Origin: Flavobacteriales bacterium UBA1959
Lineage (GTDB): Bacteria > Bacteroidota > Bacteroidia > Flavobacteriales_D > Sanyastnellaceae
Length of the DNA: 20,522 nt
Direction: 5' to 3'
Assembly (NCBI GenBank): GCA_002336085.1
Contig: DDEH01000129.1
Span: forward strand, 1,740-22,261
A program made the position numbers and the translations under genes. The notes beneath the pieces were generated by a model that was not told where the DNA came from, made no database searches, and saw only the letters and a list, made by a program, of their open reading frames with translations. This document shows positions 15,455 through 20,522 of this stretch, one piece after another. The number at the start of each line of letters is the position of its first letter. The first letter of the stretch is position 1.

Positions 15455-16927
15455 ATGAACGTCTACTCCAATAAACAGCGTTGGAAGCGCTTTTTGCTGG
15501 CTGCGGCTGCGGTCATTGTGTTGGCGACCTTGTGGTACTCCAATGACATGGCCCAACGCATTCGTGCAGAGGAAAAGACAAAAGTTCGCTTGTGGTCGGA
15601 AGCGATCGTGCAGCGAGCGGAATTGGTGGGCTACACCCAACAGCTTTTTGAAGAGCTTGGGACAGAAGAAAGAGGAAAGGCCGACCGATTGGCAGACGCC
15701 TACCGCTTGATCAATGATCCACCACGCGGAATGGATCTTACATTCATCACGGATTACCTGTGGTCGAATAAGACCATTCCCGTGTTGATTTATGACGCCA
15801 ACGACGAGCTGTTGTATCAGGTTAATATCCCAGAAGGGGTGAGCCTCGACTCCCTGAAAGGAGTCATGTCAGCTGCCAATGAACCCATTGTCTTTAATAA
15901 TGTGGGTCACACGGTGTATTGGGATGAAAGCGTGCGATTCAGTGAGTTGAAAGATGTCATGCAGGACCTCATCAACTCATTCATCAGTGAGACGGTGATC
16001 AACAGCGCTTCAGTGCCGGTGGTGATGACCGATAGTACACGAACCGAGGTGATTCGCTACCAGCGTGTAGATTCCACGGCTGTTGCAAAACCCGAAAGGC
16101 TGCAATCTCTGCTCGCCGGAATGGCCGGTTCCAACGATCCAATCGAGGTTGATTTACCGGGCGAAGGTCGCCATTACATTTATTATGCGGATTCGGTTAT
16201 CCTGACTCAGCTGCGCTATTATCCTCTCGCTCAGCTGATACTCATCGCTGTTTTCACTTTCGTTGCCTACCTTATTTTTAGCAGTTTTCGTCGGGCAGAA
16301 CAAGACCAGGTTTGGGTGGGAATGGCCAAGGAAACCGCGCATCAATTGGGCACGCCATTGAGTTCTTTGATGGCCTGGGTGGGATTACTTGAAGATCAAG
16401 GGGTGCGATCGGACTATCTCACGGAAATGAACAGGGACATTTTGCGCCTAAATACCGTTGTGGATCGATTTAGCAAAATTGGATCGAAACCGATTTTAAA
16501 GGAACACAACATCATCGATGTCATTGAATCCACGGTAGAATATATGCGCCCTAGGGTTTCGAAGAAGGTGGATTTGATATTTGAGCCCGTGCACCGTGAA
16601 GTGCAGACAGCCCTGAGCCCACCGCTATTCAGCTGGGTTCTGGAAAATTTGATTCGGAATGCGGTAGACGCCATGGATGGTGACGGTATTATCCGATTGC
16701 AATTGGAAAAACCGGAAATCGGTGGTGTTCTTGTAACCGTTTCAGATACCGGCCCAGGAATTCCAAAGGCAAAGCGAAAAGAGATTTTCCAACCGGGCTA
16801 TACGACCAAACCACGGGGTTGGGGCCTCGGTCTATCTCTTTGCAAGCGCATCATTGAAGAGTACCATGGTGGGCGCATTGAAGTGGGGGACACGAATGCA
16901 GGCACGAAATTTAGGATTGCTTTGTGA
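15455..16927 (+). CDS. Membrane sensor histidine kinase, no adjacent response regulator
   Basis: 490-residue kinase anchored by two membrane segments (about 11-28 and 258-277) that enclose a roughly 230-residue extracytoplasmic sensor region of unassigned fold, rich in acidic residues and including IPVLIYDANDELLYQV. The cytoplasmic part has the phosphoacceptor motif KETAHQLGTPLSSL with His296, the N-box ENLIRNAVDAM (about 397-407), G1 DTGPGIP, F-box FQPGYTTK and G2 GWGLGLSLCKRI, so all catalytic boxes are present. No HAMP domain is obvious between membrane and His box. No receiver or DNA-binding gene is found in the window, so its response regulator is elsewhere. It sits 9 bases after the PorP/SprF gene, and its TGA overlaps the next gene's ATG (TGATG at 16925-16929). 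A link to secretion control, like PorY with PorX in Porphyromonas, is possible but is inference from position. Confidence 0.92.
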   Translation: MNVYSNKQRWKRFLLAAAAVIVLATLWYSNDMAQRIRAEEKTKVRLWSEAIVQRAELVGYTQQLFEELGTEERGKADRLADAYRLINDPPRGMDLTFITDYLWSNKTIPVLIYDANDELLYQVNIPEGVSLDSLKGVMSAANEPIVFNNVGHTVYWDESVRFSELKDVMQDLINSFISETVINSASVPVVMTDSTRTEVIRYQRVDSTAVAKPERLQSLLAGMAGSNDPIEVDLPGEGRHYIYYADSVILTQLRYYPLAQLILIAVFTFVAYLIFSSFRRAEQDQVWVGMAKETAHQLGTPLSSLMAWVGLLEDQGVRSDYLTEMNRDILRLNTVVDRFSKIGSKPILKEHNIIDVIESTVEYMRPRVSKKVDLIFEPVHREVQTALSPPLFSWVLENLIRNAVDAMDGDGIIRLQLEKPEIGGVLVTVSDTGPGIPKAKRKEIFQPGYTTKPRGWGLGLSLCKRIIEEYHGGRIEVGDTNAGTKFRIAL

Positions 16928-17769
16928 TGGAAAGCAAGAGCAATTCTTCTTGGTTGCGAAATGTCCGGACCAGAATCGTTATTTGGCTCCGAGTCAGTGG
17001 AATATTGCCATGGATTTTTACGAGGAAATTACGGTTTGAAGTGGCACTGAGGAAGTTGAAATACCGTCCGCTAGAAATACCGTCAAATGCCCATGTGCTA
17101 ATCGTTTGTGCTTATTACAAGCACCCAAGATGGGTTCTTGGCATGGTAGAGTCCATCCAGGCTCAAACGTTTCAGAATTGGACACTGATGATTATGGATG
17201 ATTGCAGCCCAGCGCCATCCTTAAAGGAAGTAAGCCAAGTGTTTTCTAATGACAAAAGAATAAAAACATTTAGAGTTCAGACCAATCAAGGAGCGTATGC
17301 CTGTCGCAATGCCTGCCTGTCTCTTGCGGCTGAATTGCCATGGACCCATGTGACATTTATTGATCCGGATGACCAAGCTTATCCAACCTGGTTGTCGGAT
17401 TCACTCGAGTTCTTGGGTTCTCGAAGTGGTGTGCTTCGAGCAGTCTTGGAGCGTTGGGATGAAAAATTCGAAAGGAAAAATTCGATGAATTACTCACATG
17501 CACCTTCTTTTTGGACACGGGATGTGTGGGAACAGTTGGGAGGATTCTTGAACGTACGGGTTGCGGCAGACACGGAGCTTTTGCTGAGAGCGAAGTATTT
17601 TAAATCGAAGATTCAAATCCTCAAAGGAATTAGTATCGCTCAACGGTGTCGCGTTCATGCGGGAAATGCGTCGAGAATAAATCTAGTGGAGAGAAAAAAC
17701 TGGCTTTTGGAGCAAAAGAGGCGACTCAAGCAGGAATCACGCGACATCCGAACGGATGAAACGAGCTAA
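16927..17769 (+). CDS. Family 2 glycosyltransferase (GT-A fold)
   Basis: 280 residues from ATG 16927, which overlaps the kinase stop as TGATG; a GTG three bases earlier is less likely. The N-terminal 40 residues are basic and partly hydrophobic (VIWLRVSGILPWIF) and may attach to the inner membrane. The GT-A core starts with AHVLIVCAYYKHPRWV (about 55-70), the early acidic motif MIMDDCSP (about 88-95), NQGAYACRN (120-128), the metal-binding DxD-type IDPDD (145-149) and GGF...ADTELLLR (about 205-221), where the catalytic-base Asp/Glu of family 2 enzymes normally lies. It should transfer a sugar from a nucleotide-sugar donor; donor and acceptor cannot be predicted. Its 3' end overlaps the sulfotransferase-like gene by 14 bases. 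Together these suggest synthesis of a sulfated surface glycan or glycolipid, which is inference. Confidence 0.87.
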   Translation: MESKSNSSWLRNVRTRIVIWLRVSGILPWIFTRKLRFEVALRKLKYRPLEIPSNAHVLIVCAYYKHPRWVLGMVESIQAQTFQNWTLMIMDDCSPAPSLKEVSQVFSNDKRIKTFRVQTNQGAYACRNACLSLAAELPWTHVTFIDPDDQAYPTWLSDSLEFLGSRSGVLRAVLERWDEKFERKNSMNYSHAPSFWTRDVWEQLGGFLNVRVAADTELLLRAKYFKSKIQILKGISIAQRCRVHAGNASRINLVERKNWLLEQKRRLKQESRDIRTDETS

Positions 17770-18475
17770 AACTAATTGCATTATTTTGGAAAGTGAAAAG
17801 ATTGCGTGCATTATCGGAACAGGGAGATCGGGGACTGGTTTTATTGCAAAGGCCTTGGGAAAAGCAGGAAGAGACATCGGTCACGAAGCCATGGGAAAGG
17901 ACGGGATTTCCTCCTGGTGTTTGGTGGCAGATGATATAGAGCCACCATATGGCCTTTCTTGGTCAAGAGTTAAAAATCTAGACGCCGTAATAGGCCATCA
18001 GGTTCGGCATCCAGTGGATTCAATTTTAAGCTTATTGACCATGAATAAAAGGTCGGAGGCTTTTATTAGAAACTCAGGAATTGGCGATTTTTCAAAGTGT
18101 AGAAAGAAGACAGAGTGGGCTATGATACACTGGTTAACATGGAATCAAAGGGCATATGACAAGGCGAGTTTTCACTGGACTCTTGACAACGCAGAAACGG
18201 GATTTATGCCAATGCTCGATAGCTTGAGTTGGGGAATAAATCAGCGGAAATGGACGCAATCTATTCAGGCCGCTGGCAAAATAGAAAACGCAGCTAAATC
18301 TCGGGTGCAATTTAAAAAAATGGCGCGGATGTCCCCTAAAGTCCTACTGAGTCGAATAAAGCACGCATACTTTCCAAGGGAAAGTTCGTGGCAGACGCTT
18401 GCTGACGTTGACGCCGTTCTTGCTCAAGAAATAAAATTATTTTACACCACCTTGGCTTCTGGAGGCCTTGACTAG
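17756..18475 (+). CDS. Sulfotransferase-like P-loop protein
   Basis: 239 residues. IIGTGRSGTGFIAKAL (about 19-34) is a 5'-phosphosulfate-binding P-loop of the sulfotransferase type (GxxRSGTxxL), and HQVRHPVDSILSLL (about 81-94) matches the 3'-phosphate-binding element RxPxxxxxS. These support PAPS-dependent sulfate transfer to a sugar, lipid or peptide, although the rest of the protein is divergent and I recognise no specific subfamily. No signal peptide or membrane segment is visible, so it is probably cytoplasmic. The gene starts inside the last 14 bases of the glycosyltransferase gene, and its last 39 bases overlap the methyltransferase gene on the opposite strand. The reading frame looks richer in A and T than the kinase and secretion genes upstream, consistent with a more variable glycan-type locus, but this was judged by eye. 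Some nucleotide kinases share the P-loop, so the call rests on the two motifs. Confidence 0.75.
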   Translation: MKRAKTNCIILESEKIACIIGTGRSGTGFIAKALGKAGRDIGHEAMGKDGISSWCLVADDIEPPYGLSWSRVKNLDAVIGHQVRHPVDSILSLLTMNKRSEAFIRNSGIGDFSKCRKKTEWAMIHWLTWNQRAYDKASFHWTLDNAETGFMPMLDSLSWGINQRKWTQSIQAAGKIENAAKSRVQFKKMARMSPKVLLSRIKHAYFPRESSWQTLADVDAVLAQEIKLFYTTLASGGLD

Positions 18476-19003
18476 CATGTAACGCGGGAAAACCGTTCTT
18501 AAAAGAGGTCGGATCCCGAGGGGTATTTTTTTATGCGCTGTCCACATTACCTCATCTTCAATATTCCATCCTGCCTTTTCGAGTAGAAGGCGGAATTGCC
18601 AAGGCTCAAACTCGTGATAATGGTAGTCAAATGGATCTTCAACTGACGCTCCTCGAAAGGCACTCGAGAACCAAAGCCTGAGCGGAACAGAGGCTATGAG
18701 CACAGGCGCTTCGATTGACCGGAGCAAAGGAAAAGGATTTACAAGGTGCTCAAACACTTCAAAAGAGGTGAAAGCATCTGTTTTTAAGGACTGTACACAA
18801 CTGAAATCCAAGTCAAGGTCAGGAGACACGGCGTTTCTTACGTCAAAGCCCTCTGACTTTAGTCGTTCAGACATCACATTGGGGGGGCCTAAGTCTAAAA
18901 TTGACGACCCAGTAGGCAGGTGCTTTTTTACAAAATCATTTGTAATTCTCAATCGTTTGTTCAGCGCAAACGAAGGATTGTACGTTTTGATTTTTTCTGT
19001 CAT
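18437..19003 (-). CDS. Class I SAM-dependent methyltransferase
   Basis: 188 residues from ATG 19001-19003 (MTEKIKTYNPSFALNKRLR). The frame continues upstream to 19150 but there it overlaps typA and does not resemble the family. Motif I is SSILDLGPPN (about 33-42), a variant of the SAM-binding DxGxGxG loop with two prolines. DLDFSC is the likely acidic segment. FTSFEVFEHLVNPFPLL (about 78-94) is the post-motif seen in Methyltransf_23/11-type enzymes, and HYHEFEPWQFRLLLEKAGW (138-156) is the usual C-terminal helix/strand element. The acceptor is unknown; relatives act on lipids, quinones, sugars or small molecules. It lies 16 bases after the typA stop, so it is probably cotranscribed with typA. 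Its 3' end overlaps the convergent sulfotransferase-like gene by 39 bases. Confidence 0.82.
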   Translation of the reverse strand: MTEKIKTYNPSFALNKRLRITNDFVKKHLPTGSSILDLGPPNVMSERLKSEGFDVRNAVSPDLDLDFSCVQSLKTDAFTSFEVFEHLVNPFPLLRSIEAPVLIASVPLRLWFSSAFRGASVEDPFDYHYHEFEPWQFRLLLEKAGWNIEDEVMWTAHKKIPLGIRPLLRTVFPRYMLVKASRSQGGVK

Positions 19004-19019
19004 TTCTAACTTTTTACTC

Positions 19020-20522
19020 TTACCCGGGCACCTTCCTGACGCGAAGGGCCTTAGGCGTGACCTCAAGGTACTCATCATCGCCAATCCATTCCATGTATTC
19101 TTCCAAGGAAAGTTTTCGGGGTGGGGCGATTCGGAGGCTTTTGTCCGCACCAGACGAACGCATGTTGTTGAGCTGCTTTCCGCGGACTAGGTTCAGCTCC
19201 ATATCGTTATCGCGGGAACTTTCGCCGATGACTTGGCCGACGTAAATATCTTGCCCTGGATCGATGAAGAAGGTTCCACGGTCCTGAAGACGGTCTATTT
19301 CAAAAGCACGGGATTGGCCCGCTTCTTTGCAGACCAAGGATCCCAATGAGCGGGAAGTGAGTTCACCCGCATGCGGCTCATAGCCGTCAAATCGGTGGGT
19401 CATCACGGCCTCTCCAGAAGTTGCGGTCAAAACTTGGTTTCGCAAACCTATGAGCCCGCGAGACGGAATCCGGTATTCCATGTGCTGCAATTCTCCTTTG
19501 GCTTCCATTACTTGGAGCATGCCCTTGCGTTTCATTACAAGCTCGGTAGCTTTGCTTGCCACTTCGCTAGGCACATCGATTACGAGGTGTTCAAACGGCT
19601 CGTGTTTGACGCCGTCAATCTCTTTGAAAAGCACCTGAGGCTTGCCAATTTGCATTTCGTAGCCTTCACGTCGCATGGTCTCGATCAGGACCGATAAGTG
19701 CAGAATTCCACGTCCAAAAACGTTCCACTTGTCTTCGCTATCGGTAGGCTCGACGCGCAACGCTAGGTTCTTTTGCAATTCAGCGTCCAGGCGTTCACGG
19801 ATGTGTCGGCTGGTCAACATCTTACCGTCGCGTCCTAGGAACGGTGATGTATTGATTGTGAAGAGCAGTGACATGGTTGGCTCGTCAACGGCAATGCGCT
19901 CCATTACCTCAGGGTTCTCAAGGTCGCTGACGGTGTCCCCGATTTCAAAACCATCCATACCCGTGATCGCACACAAGTCACCGCTTCTTACATGGTCCAC
20001 CTTTTCTTTCCCTAATCCTTGGAACACGAACAGCTCTTTGGCACGAGCCTTTCGAATGCCATGTTCTGTGCAGAGCGAATAATCTTGGTTTGCGTGCAGG
20101 TCTCCGCGAAACAATCGCCCGATGGCAATACGTCCCGTGTATTTGGAGTAGTCGAGTGAAGTGATCTGAAGCAAAGGGGTTCCTTCGCGGTATGGCGCCT
20201 CTGGCACATGCTCGAGAATTACATCCAGCAAATGCGTGATGTCGGTGGTTGGCTTTTCCCAGTCTGGCCCCATCCATCCCATTTTGGCAGAACCGTAAAC
20301 CGTTGCAAAGTCCAACTGCTCTTCTGTTGCATCCAAGGTGCACATCAAGTCAAACACCTGCTCTTGTGCGATGTCTGGAGTGCAATTTTCTTTATCGACT
20401 TTGTTGACCACTACAATGGGCTTCAAACCAAGCTCGATGGCTTTTCCCAGCACAAACCTTGTCTGTGGCATAGGCCCTTCGAAAGCGTCGACCACGAGCA
20501 AAACAGCGTCTGCCATCTTCAA
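19020..20522 (-). CDS. typA: TypA/BipA translational GTPase, N-terminus beyond window
   Basis: Ribosome-associated GTPase of the EF-G/LepA class, involved in ribosome assembly and growth at low temperature or under stress. 500 residues are visible of a protein usually about 600 long; the frame runs open through the right edge, so the P-loop, switch regions and DTPGH box lie outside. Visible are LKMADAVLLVVDAFEGPMPQ, the G4 box NKVDKEN, G5 YGSAKMGWMG, the beta-barrel domain 2 (GRIAIGRLFRGDL), EF-G-like domains (EPFEHLVIDVPSE) and the BipA-specific C-terminal domain with RGLIGLRNQVLTATSGEAVM, HRFDGYEPHAGEL and the strongly conserved LVRGKQLNNMRSSGADK. It ends PKALRVRKVPG, as is usual. The small methyltransferase gene follows 16 bases downstream. 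Identity is clear. Confidence 0.97.
   Translation of the reverse strand: MKMADAVLLVVDAFEGPMPQTRFVLGKAIELGLKPIVVVNKVDKENCTPDIAQEQVFDLMCTLDATEEQLDFATVYGSAKMGWMGPDWEKPTTDITHLLDVILEHVPEAPYREGTPLLQITSLDYSKYTGRIAIGRLFRGDLHANQDYSLCTEHGIRKARAKELFVFQGLGKEKVDHVRSGDLCAITGMDGFEIGDTVSDLENPEVMERIAVDEPTMSLLFTINTSPFLGRDGKMLTSRHIRERLDAELQKNLALRVEPTDSEDKWNVFGRGILHLSVLIETMRREGYEMQIGKPQVLFKEIDGVKHEPFEHLVIDVPSEVASKATELVMKRKGMLQVMEAKGELQHMEYRIPSRGLIGLRNQVLTATSGEAVMTHRFDGYEPHAGELTSRSLGSLVCKEAGQSRAFEIDRLQDRGTFFIDPGQDIYVGQVIGESSRDNDMELNLVRGKQLNNMRSSGADKSLRIAPPRKLSLEEYMEWIGDDEYLEVTPKALRVRKVPG

Noticed and set aside
19004..19150. 49-residue extension of the methyltransferase frame into typA
   Set aside because: It overlaps conserved typA C-terminal sequence in another frame; MTEKIKTYNP begins 16 bases after the typA stop.
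1..20522. CRISPR arrays, tRNA/rRNA genes, insertion sequences, phage or defence genes
   Set aside because: No regularly spaced repeats, clover-leaf candidates, transposase, integrase or recognised defence domains were seen on either strand; almost all bases are taken by ordinary coding genes.

Overview
The window reads as a chromosomal segment of a Bacteroidota bacterium, most likely a marine Flavobacteriales/Cryomorphaceae-type lineage. The signs are a type IX secretion (T9SS) type A C-terminal signal, a T9SS type B (gliding-motility-associated) C-terminal domain next to a PorP/SprF protein, a DUF4175 giant membrane protein, promoter-like TAnnTTTG boxes and almost no Shine-Dalgarno sequences. 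Coding density is very high. Intergenic gaps are mostly under 60 bases, the longest being about 96 bases. I see no rRNA, tRNA, CRISPR array, insertion sequence or phage gene.

Layout. (1) 1-5730, minus strand: a tight operon of DUF4175 protein, RsbW-like ATP-binding protein, YbeY and MnmG (cut by the left edge), with a 25-base gap, an 11-base gap and a 4-base ATGA overlap. It is a housekeeping block (16S rRNA maturation, tRNA wobble modification) joined to an envelope protein and a small regulatory-type ATPase. (2) 5827-10876: two large exported proteins that converge tail to tail with 10 bases between their stops. One is a 1091-residue lamin-tail/Calx-beta/OB-like/PKD protein with a T9SS type A tail. 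The other is a 587-residue endonuclease/exonuclease/phosphatase (EEP) protein with calcium-binding-type repeats and a dockerin-like end. (3) 10930-12969: an EamA-type transporter (plus) and HemW (minus) whose 3' ends overlap by 24 bases. (4) 13009-18475, plus strand: six genes in an almost gapless chain, namely biotin carboxyl carrier protein, T9SS type B cargo, PorP/SprF, sensor histidine kinase, family 2 glycosyltransferase and sulfotransferase-like protein. Four of the five junctions are overlapping stop/start pairs. (5) 18437-20522, minus strand: TypA/BipA (cut by the right edge) followed by a small SAM methyltransferase, whose 3' end overlaps the sulfotransferase by 39 bases.

How the genes may work together. 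The clearest functional unit is the type B cargo with its PorP/SprF partner, which fits outer-membrane secretion and surface attachment. The following kinase could sense envelope or secretion state, and the glycosyltransferase and sulfotransferase could decorate a surface glycan; both ideas are inference. The convergent pair in region 2 carries, split over two genes, the lamin-tail, OB-fold and EEP parts that are known fused in some secreted nucleases, so the two products may cooperate in extracellular nucleic acid or phosphodiester breakdown. Everything else looks like ordinary Bacteroidota core genome. I did not find an unmistakable new system; the six-gene chain and the split nuclease pair are the best candidates.
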